From: Solidesulfovibrio fructosivorans JJ]
Lineage (GTDB): Bacteria > Desulfobacterota > Desulfovibrionia > Desulfovibrionales > Desulfovibrionaceae
Direction: 5' to 3'
DNA: 64,000 nucleotides
NCBI RefSeq assembly: GCF_000179555.1
Contig: NZ_AECZ01000020.1
Coordinates: 1-64,000, forward strand
The notes under the pieces are model-generated. The model ran no database searches. It was not told the origin of the DNA and saw only the letters and a list, made by a program, of their open reading frames with translations. This document shows, piece after piece, positions 36,713 to 46,019 of the stretch. The translations under genes were made by a program, and so were the position numbers. Position 1 is the first letter of the stretch. Every line of letters begins with the position of its first letter.

Positions 36713-36788
36713 GGGGGCGTAGCTCAGCTGGGAGAGCGACGCGTTCGCAACGCGTAGGTAGTGGGTTCAAGTCCCATCGCCTCCACCA
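36713..36788 (+). tRNA. tRNA-Ala (anticodon CGC)
   Basis: A 76-base tRNA with encoded CCA. The acceptor GGGGGCG pairs with CGCCTCC and contains the G3-U70 pair that identifies alanine. The anticodon loop TTCGCAA gives CGC, reading GCG. The D and T arms are regular (GTTCAAG in the T-loop). Confidence 0.97.
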
Positions 36789-36797
36789 AGAAAATAA

Positions 36798-36833
36798 GGG
36801 CCTTGCGGTAAACACCGCAGGGCCCATTTTCTT
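36798..36833 (+). terminator. intrinsic terminator after tRNA-Ala
   Basis: GGGCCTTGCGGT, loop AAAC, ACCGCAGGGCCC, then ATTTTCTTT, starting ten bases past the CCA end. Confidence 0.88.
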
Positions 36834-36912
36834 TGCCCACCCCGCCAGCCATTGCCCCTCCCCCGAAATTCCTGCATATTACCAACAAATCCGCTACCCA
36901 TGGGAGGTCGCC

Positions 36913-37860
36913 TTGCCCCCATCCGCCCGAGAGCTCCTGACCAGGCTGGCTCCGGATTTCCCCGCCCGGCACGTCGGCGAAATCCACACCGACACCACCG
37001 AATTCATGAGCATCAGCGCCGGCGACGTGATCCAACTCGGCGCGCGACATTTCCTGGTCCTTCGCGACGAAGCCGAACGCCGCTTCGGCCTGGAAGACCC
37101 CAAATTCTGGGTCAAGCGCTGCCGCAACCTGGAAACCGGCAACCGCAACATACTCAAGCTCGTCTTCCACGAGAGCTTCCCCATGACCATCGGCTCCATG
37201 GTCGTCACCTGCACCAGAAGCCCCCGCAAGGAATCGCGCATCCTGGATCTCGTGCGCGGCGACCACCGCTTCATGCAAGGCGAAACGGTCCTGGACACAG
37301 CCGGAAATCCGGTGCGCATCCTGGAGGTCGTGGCCGGCAAACGCCTGGACGAAAAAATCGAAGCCCTGGAAATGTCCCACCGGGACTATTTCCACACCCT
37401 CTTCCCCGACGTGCTGGCCCGGTTCATCGAGGCCTGCGAAGCCATCGCCTGGCTCCACGACCACAACGAGAAACACGGCGACGTGCGCCGCGACCACCTT
37501 TACGTCAGCTACGACACGGGCCGCTACGTCTGGATCGACTTCGACTACACCTTCGATTTCCAGGAAAGCCCCTTCGGCCTGGACCTCTTCGGACTCGGCA
37601 ACATCATCCAGTTTCTGGTGGGCATGGGCCAGCACACCACGCAGTCCATCACCCCGGCCCAGCGCAAGCTGATCGAAGCCGAGGACTGCTCCATCATGTT
37701 CGCCAACCGCATCGTGAACCTCAAAAAACTCTTTCCGTACATACCGGATGCGCTCAACAACGTCCTGTTGCGGTTTTCGCTCGGAGCGAACGTCTTTTAC
37801 GACGCAACCAGGGACCTCATCCGCGACCTGACCAAGGCGCATAAGGCCCTCGGCGCGTAA
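36913..37860 (+). CDS. protein-kinase-like protein
   Basis: This 315-residue protein has kinase-like C-lobe motifs: HGDVRRDHLYV near 188 (HxD loop) and WIDFDYTF (metal-binding Asp), preceded by AIAWLHDHNEK. The N-terminal part has a beta-rich lobe with VKRC and ILKLVFHE, a candidate for the ATP lysine. This resembles the LPS-kinase/RIO-like branch of the fold. A TTG start at 36913 is used because GGGAGG lies five bases before it; no ATG is available until well inside the protein. The universal stress gene follows after 52 bases. Confidence 0.75.
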   Translation: MPPSARELLTRLAPDFPARHVGEIHTDTTEFMSISAGDVIQLGARHFLVLRDEAERRFGLEDPKFWVKRCRNLETGNRNILKLVFHESFPMTIGSMVVTCTRSPRKESRILDLVRGDHRFMQGETVLDTAGNPVRILEVVAGKRLDEKIEALEMSHRDYFHTLFPDVLARFIEACEAIAWLHDHNEKHGDVRRDHLYVSYDTGRYVWIDFDYTFDFQESPFGLDLFGLGNIIQFLVGMGQHTTQSITPAQRKLIEAEDCSIMFANRIVNLKKLFPYIPDALNNVLLRFSLGANVFYDATRDLIRDLTKAHKALGA

Positions 37861-37912
37861 AACCGACCCCAATCCCGCCACCATACGGCCGGAAACACCT
37901 CCCGGAGGCAGC

Positions 37913-38401
37913 ATGAGCGAGACAAAAATCCTGATCGCCTTCGACGGCTCGGAAAATTCATTGCGGGCCGTTTCCTACACCGCCGCCATGATCGGCGGCG
38001 GCCAGAAACGCCACGTCGCCGTGGCCGCCATCGAACGGCCGCCGGACCGCGACCTGTTCCCGGACGATCTTTCCTGGAAGGCGGAATGCGCCCGCCGCGT
38101 GGACGCCATGCGCGCCTCGCTGCTCGACGCCAAGGCCATGCTGGTCGCGGCCGGCATCCCCGACGACTGGGTGGAGACGCGGTTCGTGGAAAGCTGCCGC
38201 TCGCCGCTACGGGAATCCATGGAATGCAGCATTGGCACGAGCATCGCGCTCGAGATCCTGCGGCTGGCCGAGGAAGGCGGCTTCGGCACGGTGGTGGTCG
38301 GCCGGCGCGGCGTGTCCAAACAGGAGGAATTCCTCTTCGGCTCCGTGTCGACCAAGATCATCCACGCGGCCAAAGGCCGGGCCGTGTGGGTGGTAGCTTA
38401 G
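37913..38401 (+). CDS. universal stress protein (UspA family)
   Basis: This 162-residue UspA-fold protein has the N-terminal strand KILIAFDGSENS and the nucleotide-binding GRRGVSKQEEFLFGSVS motif (GxxG-9x-GS), so it probably binds ATP. An insertion of about 30 residues in the middle (DLFPDDLSWKAECARRVDAM) is mostly helical. It is probably in one transcript with the kinase-like gene. The module at 38418 follows it. Confidence 0.92.
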   Translation: MSETKILIAFDGSENSLRAVSYTAAMIGGGQKRHVAVAAIERPPDRDLFPDDLSWKAECARRVDAMRASLLDAKAMLVAAGIPDDWVETRFVESCRSPLRESMECSIGTSIALEILRLAEEGGFGTVVVGRRGVSKQEEFLFGSVSTKIIHAAKGRAVWVVA

Positions 38402-38417
38402 GAAAAGTGAAGAAGGT

Positions 38418-38580
38418 GCGAGAGGGGAAACCCTTTGGAAAGGGTTCTCCCCTCTCGCGCTCTCCCCTTCCTAAATTTTCCAACTATACCGCGATGATAT
38501 CGACAACACCTTGTCACTATTAAAAGTCTTTGGGAAGGGGGTCCGGGGGGAACCCTTTCTTCAGAAAGGGTTCCCCCCGG
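38418..38580. repeat. composite double-hairpin module, copy 3 (reversed)
   Basis: Here the GCGAGAGGGG hairpin (38418-38458) comes first and the CCGGGGGGAACC hairpin (38543-38580) second, the mirror image of the other copies. It lies between the convergent universal stress gene and pdxA. The spacer again ends with AAAAGTCTTTGGGAAGGGG next to the second hairpin. Confidence 0.75.
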
Positions 38581-38586
38581 CTCTTC

Positions 38587-39585
38587 TCAAACCAAACGCA
38601 TCGCCAAGTCGAGTGCGGCTTCCAGGCTGCCGGTATCGGCCCGGCCGGAGCCGACGAGGCCGAAGGCCGTGCCGTGTCCGACCGAGGTGCGCACGAAGGG
38701 GAGCCCGAGGGTCACGTTCACCGTTTCGTTAAAGTGGAACATCTTGAGCGGCGGCAGCCCCTGGTCATGGTACATGGCCAGGATGGCGGAAAATTCCCCG
38801 CCGACCGCCCGGTGAAAGACCGTGTCCGCCGGCAACGGCCCGACCGCCCCCATCCCCTTGGCCACGGCCGCCATGACGGCCGGGCGCACCACATCCTCGT
38901 CCTCGCGGCCGAGAAGCCCGCCCTCCCCGGCATGGGGATTGAGCCCGCAGACCGCGATGGGTTTGTCCGCCACGCCCAGCCGCTTCACATAATCCCAGGT
39001 CAGCTCCAAACAGCGCGCCACCCGGTCGTAGGTGACGAGGGCCGGCACCCGGGACAGCGGCGGGTGGGTGGTGACGAGGCTGACCCGCAGCACCGGCCCG
39101 CACAGGTGCATGCACACGCCCTCGCGCCCCACTCCCGAACGCTCGGCCAGAAATTCCGTGTGCCCGGGGAAGGCGAACCCCGCTTCATTGAGCGCCGCCT
39201 TGGACAACGGCCCGGTAACAAGCCCCCAGTCCGGATGCTTGGCCAGGATGGGCACGGCGTATTCCAGGGATTCGCCCGCGGCCAGCCCGCCGGCCGGGGT
39301 TTCCTTGCCCGGTGTGGCCGGGAGGCCGGCCAGACGCGGCGGCGTCAGGAGATAGATTCCGGGCGCGCGATCAGCCAGGGCGCTCGGGTTGGCCGGGTCC
39401 AGGGGGGTCCAGAAAGGGGTGATGGAAAAATGCCGGCAGTGGTGGACGAGCGGCGCTTCCGGGCCGATCAGGGCCAACCGAAGATCCGGGTAGGCCTTGG
39501 CGGCGAGAAGCCGGCAGATCAGTTCCGGCCCGATGCCGTTGGCGTCGCCCAGGGTCATGAGGACGGGGGAGAGTGTTTTGTACAT
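38587..39585 (-). CDS. pdxA: 4-hydroxythreonine-4-phosphate dehydrogenase
   Basis: PdxA catalyses an NAD-dependent step of pyridoxal phosphate synthesis. The 332-residue protein has LGDANGIGPELI at the start, VTGPLSKAALNEAGFAFPGHTEFLAE, MYHDQGLPPLK, and GHGTAFGLVGSGRAD, with the metal-binding His residues intact. It is monocistronic: the composite module follows it and a 345-base gap precedes it. Confidence 0.96.
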   Translation of the reverse strand: MYKTLSPVLMTLGDANGIGPELICRLLAAKAYPDLRLALIGPEAPLVHHCRHFSITPFWTPLDPANPSALADRAPGIYLLTPPRLAGLPATPGKETPAGGLAAGESLEYAVPILAKHPDWGLVTGPLSKAALNEAGFAFPGHTEFLAERSGVGREGVCMHLCGPVLRVSLVTTHPPLSRVPALVTYDRVARCLELTWDYVKRLGVADKPIAVCGLNPHAGEGGLLGREDEDVVRPAVMAAVAKGMGAVGPLPADTVFHRAVGGEFSAILAMYHDQGLPPLKMFHFNETVNVTLGLPFVRTSVGHGTAFGLVGSGRADTGSLEAALDLAMRLV

Positions 39586-39649
39586 GGTATACCGTATGTT
39601 TTTCTTTTGAACGACGGGGGGTGACGGAATGGATCAAGATGGAGATGGA

Positions 39650-39728
39650 GGCCTGGGAGGGTGTGCCCGAGGCGAAGGCGTATTCTTCAAATATGCGCCG
39701 CCCGCCTCGGGCACACCCCTCCCAGGCC
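39650..39728. repeat. long palindromic element, copy 2
   Basis: Arms of about 25 bases (GGCCTGGGAGGGTGTGCCCG and onward) enclose a core with CGTATTCTTCAAATATGCG, the reverse of the core at 7921-7996. Conservation is strongest in the core and the inner GTGTGCC arms. It occupies the middle of the 39586-39930 gap. The only other structure in that gap is the pair of hairpins after glgB. Confidence 0.65.
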
Positions 39729-39862
39729 CAGTCCATGCGGTCCATCATCGCAACCGGGAAAGACCCGTTGTCCTGGTGGAAACGTAAGGAAATAGCCCGA
39801 ACTCGGCAAGATTCGGAGCTGGCAAGGAATGCCGTGCAAATCCCTTCGTCCATTAAAGGGGG

Positions 39863-39923
39863 CCGGGGGGAATTATTCCCCCCGGTGGTGGAGGGTCTGG
39901 GAGGAGGCAAAGCCTCCTCCCAG
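39863..39923 (-). terminator. tandem hairpins after glgB
   Basis: Read on the minus strand, CTGGGAGGAGGC-TTT-GCCTCCTCCCAG (39923-39897) comes first. CCGGGGGGAA-TAA-TTCCCCCCGG (39885-39863) comes second and is followed by CCCCCTTTAATGG. They lie 8 and 46 bases past the glgB stop. Termination is inferred. Confidence 0.6.
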
Positions 39924-39930
39924 CGCTTCC

Positions 39931-41859
39931 CTACTCGGGCGTGAAGGCGATGGCGGCCAGGGGGGGAAGTTTGATGGACAGGAAGTAGGGCCAGCCGCCG
40001 TAGGTGGTGGGCTGGGCCATGACGCCGCCGTCGTTGCCGACATCGCCACCGCCGAAGTAGGTGGAATCGGAATTGAAGATTTCGCGCCAGAAGCCCGGCA
40101 CGCGGCAGCCCACGGTATAGGCCTCGCGCACGACCGGGGTGAAGTTGAAGGCCCAGAGGATTTGCGAGCCGTCCGGGGCCTTGCGCAGGAAGGTGATGAC
40201 CGACGAGGCGTAGTCCGACAGGTCCACCCATTCGAAGCCGGTCCAGTCGTTATCCTGGACGTGCATGGCCGGGCGTGCCTTGTGCAGGGCGTTGAGCGCC
40301 CGCACGAGTTCCATGGCCCCCTGGTGCTGGGGGAACTCGGTCAGCACCCAATCAAGCTCCTCGTGGGAAGTCCACTCCTTCCATTGGCCGAATTCGCAGC
40401 CCATGAAAAGCAGCTTCTTGCCGGGGTGCGCCCACATATACGAGAGGAAAAGGCGCAGGTTGGCCATCTGTTGCCAGTGATCCCCAGGCATCTTGCCGAT
40501 GAGCGACCCCTTGCCGTGGGTCACCTCGTCGTGGGAGAGCGGCAGGATGAAATTCTCGTGGAAGGCGTAGAGCATGGAGAAAGTCAGCTGGTTCTGGTGG
40601 TAGGACCGGTAGACCGGGTCCTTGGTGAAATAATCCAGGGTGTCGTTCATCCAGCCCATGTTCCACTTGAAGGTGAAACCCAGGCCTCCGGTGTAGACCG
40701 GCCGGGACACGCCGGCCCAGGAGGTGGACTCCTCGGCGATCATGGACGCGCCGGGGAAATGCTCGTGCACCACGACGTTGAGGTCGCGCAGGAAATCGAT
40801 GGCATCGACATTTTCCTTGCCGCCGTATTTGTTGGGAATCCACTCCCCTTCATTACGGGAATAATCGAGGTAGAGCATGCTGGCCACGGCATCGATGCGC
40901 AGGCCGTCGATGTGGAATTCCTTGAACCAGTAGAGGGCGTTGGAAAAAAGGAAGTTGCGCACCTCGTGACGGCCGTAGTTGAAGACATAGGTGCCCCAAT
41001 CGGGATGCTCGCCCTGCCGCCAGTCCTCATGCTCGTAAAGCCCGGTGCCGTCGAAACGCCCCAGGCACCATTCGTCCTTGGGAAAATGGCCGGGCACCCA
41101 GTCGAGGATGACGCCAATACCCGCCTGGTGGCAGGCGTCGATCAGAAAGCGTAGGTCCTCGGGCGTGCCAAAGCGCGAGGTCGGGGCGAAATAATGTCCG
41201 GTCTGGTAGCCCCAGGATTCGTCCAGGGGATGTTCGGCCAGGGGCATAAACTCGATATGGGTGAACCCCAGATCGCGGACGTAGGGCACGAGCTTCGCGG
41301 CCAGTTCACGGTAGGTGTAAAACGAACCGTATTCCTTGGTGTTCCAGCGCCAGGACCCGGCGTGGACCTCGTAGACTGAAATGGCGTCGTCCAGGGGCAG
41401 CCCCTTGGCCCGGCGGGCATCCATCCAAGCGGCGTCGCCCCAGGTATAGTCGTCCAGGCCCCAGGCCCGGGCGGCCACGCCGGGGCGCATCTCGGCGAAC
41501 AAGGCGAAGGGATCGGTCTTGAAGACCGTGTCGCCGTATTTCCCGGTGACGGCGAACTTGTAGAGATCGCCGTGGGCAAGACCGGGAATGTAGCCGGCCC
41601 AGACACCCGAAGCCGCGACCGGAAAAAGTTCGTGCGTGCCGGGCTGCCAGTCGTTGAAATCCCCCACCACGGAGACGGCTTTGGCATTGGGCGCCCAGAC
41701 GGCGAAACGGTAGCCCGCTCCCTTTTCCCCTTCATGGGCATGGGCGCCGAGCACGCGGTAAAGGTCCCAATGCTTGCCCTGGCCGAAAAGATAAATATCG
41801 AGCTCGCCGATATTCACGGGCAGGCACGACGAACTGGTCTTCTTGCTTGATGCTTCCAT
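39931..41859 (-). CDS. glgB: 1,4-alpha-glucan branching enzyme
   Basis: GlgB introduces alpha-1,6 branches in glycogen. The 642-residue protein has an N-terminal CBM48 domain (YRFAVWAPNAKAVSVVGDFNDW) and a GH13 barrel: EFMPLAEHPLDESWGYQ, DWVPGHFPKDE, the nucleophile Asp in GLRIDAVASMLY, the acid Glu in AEEST, and LSHDEV. The start at 41859 follows AGGAGCC. It lies 35 bases downstream of glgA on the same strand. Confidence 0.96.
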   Translation of the reverse strand: MEASSKKTSSSCLPVNIGELDIYLFGQGKHWDLYRVLGAHAHEGEKGAGYRFAVWAPNAKAVSVVGDFNDWQPGTHELFPVAASGVWAGYIPGLAHGDLYKFAVTGKYGDTVFKTDPFALFAEMRPGVAARAWGLDDYTWGDAAWMDARRAKGLPLDDAISVYEVHAGSWRWNTKEYGSFYTYRELAAKLVPYVRDLGFTHIEFMPLAEHPLDESWGYQTGHYFAPTSRFGTPEDLRFLIDACHQAGIGVILDWVPGHFPKDEWCLGRFDGTGLYEHEDWRQGEHPDWGTYVFNYGRHEVRNFLFSNALYWFKEFHIDGLRIDAVASMLYLDYSRNEGEWIPNKYGGKENVDAIDFLRDLNVVVHEHFPGASMIAEESTSWAGVSRPVYTGGLGFTFKWNMGWMNDTLDYFTKDPVYRSYHQNQLTFSMLYAFHENFILPLSHDEVTHGKGSLIGKMPGDHWQQMANLRLFLSYMWAHPGKKLLFMGCEFGQWKEWTSHEELDWVLTEFPQHQGAMELVRALNALHKARPAMHVQDNDWTGFEWVDLSDYASSVITFLRKAPDGSQILWAFNFTPVVREAYTVGCRVPGFWREIFNSDSTYFGGGDVGNDGGVMAQPTTYGGWPYFLSIKLPPLAAIAFTPE

Positions 41860-41894
41860 GCGAGGGCTCCTTACAGTCATGACCAGACGGTTCC

Positions 41895-43352
41895 TTATAT
41901 GTCCGCGCCGAGTTCCCGGTACAAACTAATGTAGTTCTTGGCCGCCTTTTCCCAGGAATAGTCGGACCGCATGGCCCGCACCACCATGCCGCGCCAAGCC
42001 TCGGGCTGGTCCCAAAGCTCCAGGGCGTCGCGCACGGCCTGGAAGAAAAGCTCCGGATCGGGCTCGCGGAAGGTGAATCCCGTGGCCTCGGGATCGGGCC
42101 AGGGCACGATGGTGTCGCGAAGTCCGCCCACGGCCGTGGCCACGGGCGGCGTGCCGAAGCGCAGGGCGTACATCTGGGTCAGGCCGCAGGGCTCGTAGCG
42201 CGAGGGCATAAGGAAGATGTCCGACCCGGCCTGGATGCGGTGGGCCAAGTCCTCGGTGTAACCGATGCGCACCACCAGCTTGCCGGGATAGCTCTCCATC
42301 ATGTCGAGGAGCACGGCCTCGTAGTCCAGGCTTCCTTCGCCGAGGACCACCACGGCCACGTCCTGCTCCATGAGCCGGGCCATGATGTCGATCAGAAGGT
42401 CCACGCCCTTCTGGTCGCGGATGCGGCCGATAAAGCCGAGGATGGGCCGCTTGAGGAACCGGCGGTCGATGCCGAGCTCGGCCACGAGGTTGCGCTTGCA
42501 GGTTTTTTTCCCGGCCAGGTCGTCGGGATTGTAGGCGCTCGGCAGGTAGCGGTCGTTTATGGGGTCCCAGACGGTGTAATCCGCGCCGTTCAAAATGCCG
42601 CGCAGGTTCGAGGAGCGGCTGGACAGGATGCCTTCCAGGCCGCAGCCGAACTGGGGATAGAGGATTTCCAGGGCATAGGTGGGGCTGACCGTGGTCACGA
42701 TGTCGGAATAGGCGATGCCGGCCTTGAGCAGGTTGAAATCGCCCCAGAATTCCGCGCCGTCCATGTTCCAGGCCTCGCGCGGCAGGCCCGAATCCCAGAA
42801 AAGCCGCGAGGCGAACCGGCCCTGGAAGGCCAGGTTGTGGATGGTCATGACGGTTTTGGTGTTGCGCCAAAACGGCGCTTCCGGCCGCAGGAAACGCAGA
42901 TAGGCCGGGACCAGGGCGGCCTGCCAGTCGTGGGCGTGGACGATGGCCGGCGCGCCGTCGAGGCGGCTGGCCCAGGCCATGGTGGCCCGGCAGAAAAATA
43001 TGAAGCGCTCGCAGTTGTCGAAATAGTCGCCGTCGTGGGTATTGTAGTAGAACCGGCGGTCGAAGTACTCGCCCCGCGAGACGAAATAAACCGGCACGTC
43101 GTCGCAGGTGGCGGTGTAGATGTCGGCGGTGATGGGCGCCCAGGGATAGCCGACGCGGCATTGGGAATAGATCAGCCGCAACTGGTGGTCGGCGGTGTTG
43201 AGCCGGCCGTAGTACGGCGTAATCAGGGCGACGTTGACCCCCTGGCGCTTGAGTTCCTTGGGCAGCGCGCCCATGACGTCCCCAAGCCCACCGGTTTTGG
43301 AAAAGGGGTACATCTCCGAAGCGACAAAGAGGACCTTGTGATGAAACTTCAT
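41895..43352 (-). CDS. glgA: glycogen synthase (ADP-glucose, GT5)
   Basis: This 485-residue GT-B enzyme elongates glycogen using ADP-glucose. The [13 protein letters not shown] motif lies near residue 20. The C-terminal half has the acceptor and nucleotide motifs [30 protein letters not shown] and the usual E-x7-E arrangement. It forms an operon with glgB. No glgC is present in the window. Confidence 0.96.
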   Translation of the reverse strand: MKFHHKVLFVASEMYPFSKTGGLGDVMGALPKELKRQGVNVALITPYYGRLNTADHQLRLIYSQCRVGYPWAPITADIYTATCDDVPVYFVSRGEYFDRRFYYNTHDGDYFDNCERFIFFCRATMAWASRLDGAPAIVHAHDWQAALVPAYLRFLRPEAPFWRNTKTVMTIHNLAFQGRFASRLFWDSGLPREAWNMDGAEFWGDFNLLKAGIAYSDIVTTVSPTYALEILYPQFGCGLEGILSSRSSNLRGILNGADYTVWDPINDRYLPSAYNPDDLAGKKTCKRNLVAELGIDRRFLKRPILGFIGRIRDQKGVDLLIDIMARLMEQDVAVVVLGEGSLDYEAVLLDMMESYPGKLVVRIGYTEDLAHRIQAGSDIFLMPSRYEPCGLTQMYALRFGTPPVATAVGGLRDTIVPWPDPEATGFTFREPDPELFFQAVRDALELWDQPEAWRGMVVRAMRSDYSWEKAAKNYISLYRELGADI

Positions 43353-43530
43353 CGCACTCCTCGGCCTGGCCGGTTGCGTTCATGGGCGTGTGCCGACGCG
43401 TCTGCCGCGCCTGGATCGCGCCCCTCCAGCCGCCGTTATTCGGCTTGGCGGCTGTCAAAACGTGGCTGCCCCGGCGGGAGTTGCTCCAAAAGGGTTCGCC
43501 CCCGCCGAAAATCCCCTAGATTGTACCAGC

Positions 43531-43992
43531 CTAACGCGGATTGACCTTTTTGAACAGCGCGACGTAATCACTTAGAATCCGCGCGTGATCGAAGCATAGG
43601 GGGCTTGGCCACTGGCCGACGGGAAACACCCCGACCTCCTTGGCGTCGTCGCCGGCGGCCAGTTCGTCCGGATCGAGGGCCTGGGCGGTGTAAACGACGC
43701 TCATAGTATGTTGCCTGGGGTCCCGGGACGGATCGGAGTAGACGCCGAGCAACCCGGTCAGCTCGACGGTGAGCCCGGTTTCCTCCTTGGCCTCGCGCAC
43801 GCAGGCGATTTCCGCCGGCTCGCCATAATCGATAAATCCGCCGGGCAGGGCCCAGCCGAACGGTTCGTTCAAGCGTTTGACGAGCACGATTCCGCGTCCG
43901 GGAAGATGAATGAGGGCGTCCACGGTGGGGACGGGGTTGCGGTAATGCACCACGGGCTGACCGCAATGGGGGCAAGGCTTGGTAAGGGCCAT
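43531..43992 (-). CDS. Nudix hydrolase
   Basis: This 153-residue protein has a complete Nudix box at 51-73 (GGFIDYGEPAEIACVREAKEE, with the REAKEE core) and an N-terminal zinc-ribbon-like CPHCGQP. The latter resembles NudC/ADP-ribose-pyrophosphatase-like members. It probably hydrolyses a nucleoside diphosphate derivative; ADP-ribose or NADH-type substrates are possible but not provable. It stands alone between glgA and a divergently transcribed glycosyltransferase. Confidence 0.9.
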   Translation of the reverse strand: MALTKPCPHCGQPVVHYRNPVPTVDALIHLPGRGIVLVKRLNEPFGWALPGGFIDYGEPAEIACVREAKEETGLTVELTGLLGVYSDPSRDPRQHTMSVVYTAQALDPDELAAGDDAKEVGVFPVGQWPSPLCFDHARILSDYVALFKKVNPR

Positions 43993-44102
43993 GAGGCAGC
44001 GGCTCCTGAAGGGGCCTGGGACGCTTTTTCCCGCCTTTAAACGAAATATCGCGCAACCGGAAAAAACGGTCTCAAGCGTTTATAAAAATACGTTTTTCCA
44101 AC

Positions 44103-45044
44103 ATGTCCAAAGTACGCGAAATGCACTTCCCTGACAAGGTCGTTCTGGAACATGCCGGAGCTTTGGGAGATTTCCTTCTGGCCTGGCCCGCTTTCCTGTC
44201 CCTGGCCCGGCACTTCGCCGACCGCCCCATCCATTATGCCGTGCCTTCCGCCCACGCGCCCTGGCTGGCCCCGTTCGCCACGCCCTGCCCGCCCGCCTTG
44301 CGCCGGGGGCTCGACGCCCGGTTCGAGGGAAAGGCCTGGCCCATGGCGCTTGCGGGAACGCTGGTCGTGCGCCCTGGCCTGGGCAGGCGTCCGGAGCTCC
44401 CGGACTGGGAGGAATTCCTCTTTCTGCACGGCATGGCCGCCGACCGGGACGCCCCCCCGACGATGCTCTACCGCGAGGCCCTCACAAAGCGCGGCATCAC
44501 CTTTGCCGCGAACTGGGCCGAAACCTTTCAGGCCCATTTCGGCCGCCATGCCCCGGCCGGGGACACGGCGCTCCTTTTTGCCGGAGCCGGCAGCCAGGAC
44601 AAGGCCTGGCCGCTGCCCCGCCTTAAGTATCTGGCGGAAATGTTACGGGACCATGGCATGCGGCCGGTCTTTGTCCTTGGCCCGGTGGAGCGCGAACGCG
44701 GCATTGTCCCGGCCGGGGGCGAGATTGTCACGCCGGACACCATGGCCGAACTTTCCCGGGCGCTTTGCGCGGCCCGGTGCGTGGTCGGGCCGGACTGCGG
44801 CCCCATGCATCTGGCCGGGATGCACGGGGTGCCAGGAGTGGCGCTTTTCGGCCCGACGTCGCCGGCCCAGTGGGGGCCATTGGGCATGGAAATCGTCACG
44901 GCGGGGCTGCCCTGCGCGCCCTGCGCGGCCATGACGTCCGGGAATTTCGCGCCGCAGTGCCCCCGGCCGCTGCCGTGTCTGGCCGGCATTGCGGTGGAAA
45001 CCGTCTGGAACGCGCTGCGGCGTCGCCTGGCCCTCGCGAGTTGA
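44103..45044 (+). CDS. glycosyltransferase family 9 (heptosyltransferase-like)
   Basis: This 313-residue GT-B protein resembles lipopolysaccharide heptosyltransferases: EHAGALGDFLLAWP at the start, LLFAGAGSQDKAWPL, and GPDCGPMHLAGMHGVPGVALFGPTSP near the C terminus, the ADP-heptose binding region. It probably adds a sugar to LPS core or a related glycan. It is preceded by an AT-rich gap and followed by an unrelated protease gene. Confidence 0.88.
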   Translation: MSKVREMHFPDKVVLEHAGALGDFLLAWPAFLSLARHFADRPIHYAVPSAHAPWLAPFATPCPPALRRGLDARFEGKAWPMALAGTLVVRPGLGRRPELPDWEEFLFLHGMAADRDAPPTMLYREALTKRGITFAANWAETFQAHFGRHAPAGDTALLFAGAGSQDKAWPLPRLKYLAEMLRDHGMRPVFVLGPVERERGIVPAGGEIVTPDTMAELSRALCAARCVVGPDCGPMHLAGMHGVPGVALFGPTSPAQWGPLGMEIVTAGLPCAPCAAMTSGNFAPQCPRPLPCLAGIAVETVWNALRRRLALAS

Positions 45045-45158
45045 CAAGGCACAACGCTTCACACAGTATGCAAGGAAGCGGACAGTATGCAACGAAAGGG
45101 CCGTCTTTATACGCCCTCTGTACCGCGAATCCAAAACGTCCAATTTATAAAAAAGCCT

Positions 45159-46007
45159 ATGAAACAGGCCAAGATCGTCGTTGCGGCCATACTGGCCTGG
45201 ATGGTGCCGGCACTGTGTCTGGCGACGGATTTCAGCGCGATTTTCAAAAAAAACACGGACTCCGTCGTCACCATAAAATCCGGGAACAATATCGGAACCG
45301 GTTTTTATATCACGCCCAATCTCATCGTCACCAACCTGCACGTCATACGTAACGCCCCGGACATCAGCTTCGCCACATCGTACAAGGATGGATTCGCCAA
45401 GGTCGATGCCGTCGCCGCCGTGGACAAAGCCCACGACCTGGCCCTCCTCTACGCGAAAAACCCGGGCAAACCCGTCACCCTGGCCCGGTCCGCCGACCTC
45501 GTTCCCGGCATGGAGCTTGTCTCCATCGGTTCGCCCCAAGGGTTCGAAAAGACGTTTGCCGGCGGCAATTTCAGCCAGATGCGGCAAAACGGCCTGATGC
45601 AGATTTCCATTCCCGTGTCCCCGGGCTCGAGCGGGTCGCCGGTGTTTGACGCCAAGGGGCAGGTGGTAGGCGTGGTCGTTGCGCAGCGAAAAGGAGCCCA
45701 AAACCTCAATTTCGCCATACCGTCCGAATTCGTGCTCGCCCTCATGCAAAAGGCGGAAGGGATTCCCGAGCAGGAATACATGAGCACGGGCGCGTTCCAT
45801 CAGGCGAACAAAGACGATCGCCAGATCGAAGGGGCCGGGGCCGTCCTGAAAGATTACAGCAATATCGATACGGGCCGCGACGGGTGCAGAAATTTCAGCT
45901 CGACGTTTTTCGAATCGCCGGGCGCCGGCCCGATCAAGAAATGCGTCTGCAACGACGCCGTCATCTACACGAACATCATCTGCCAGTGTCCGGCATGTAG
46001 AAAATAA
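45159..46007 (+). CDS. secreted trypsin-like serine protease with Cys-rich tail
   Basis: This 282-residue protein has a signal peptide (MKQAKIVVAAILAWMVPALCLA) and an HtrA-like chymotrypsin fold with the triad His61 (TNLHVIR), Asp93 (KAHDLALL) and Ser158 (PGSSGSPV). No PDZ domain is present. Instead the last 60 residues hold five Cys (GCRNF, KKCVC, CQCPAC), suggesting disulfides or metal binding. An upstream ATG at 45087 with GGAAG before it is an alternative start; I prefer 45159 because it opens directly into the signal peptide. Confidence 0.85.
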   Translation: MKQAKIVVAAILAWMVPALCLATDFSAIFKKNTDSVVTIKSGNNIGTGFYITPNLIVTNLHVIRNAPDISFATSYKDGFAKVDAVAAVDKAHDLALLYAKNPGKPVTLARSADLVPGMELVSIGSPQGFEKTFAGGNFSQMRQNGLMQISIPVSPGSSGSPVFDAKGQVVGVVVAQRKGAQNLNFAIPSEFVLALMQKAEGIPEQEYMSTGAFHQANKDDRQIEGAGAVLKDYSNIDTGRDGCRNFSSTFFESPGAGPIKKCVCNDAVIYTNIICQCPACRK

Positions 46008-46019
46008 GGCCCGCGTGCG

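Noticed and set aside
36484-36912. Upstream extension of the kinase-like protein through tRNA-Ala
   Set aside because: The frame crosses the tRNA and its terminator. A TTG with a good ribosome site at 36913 explains the real start.
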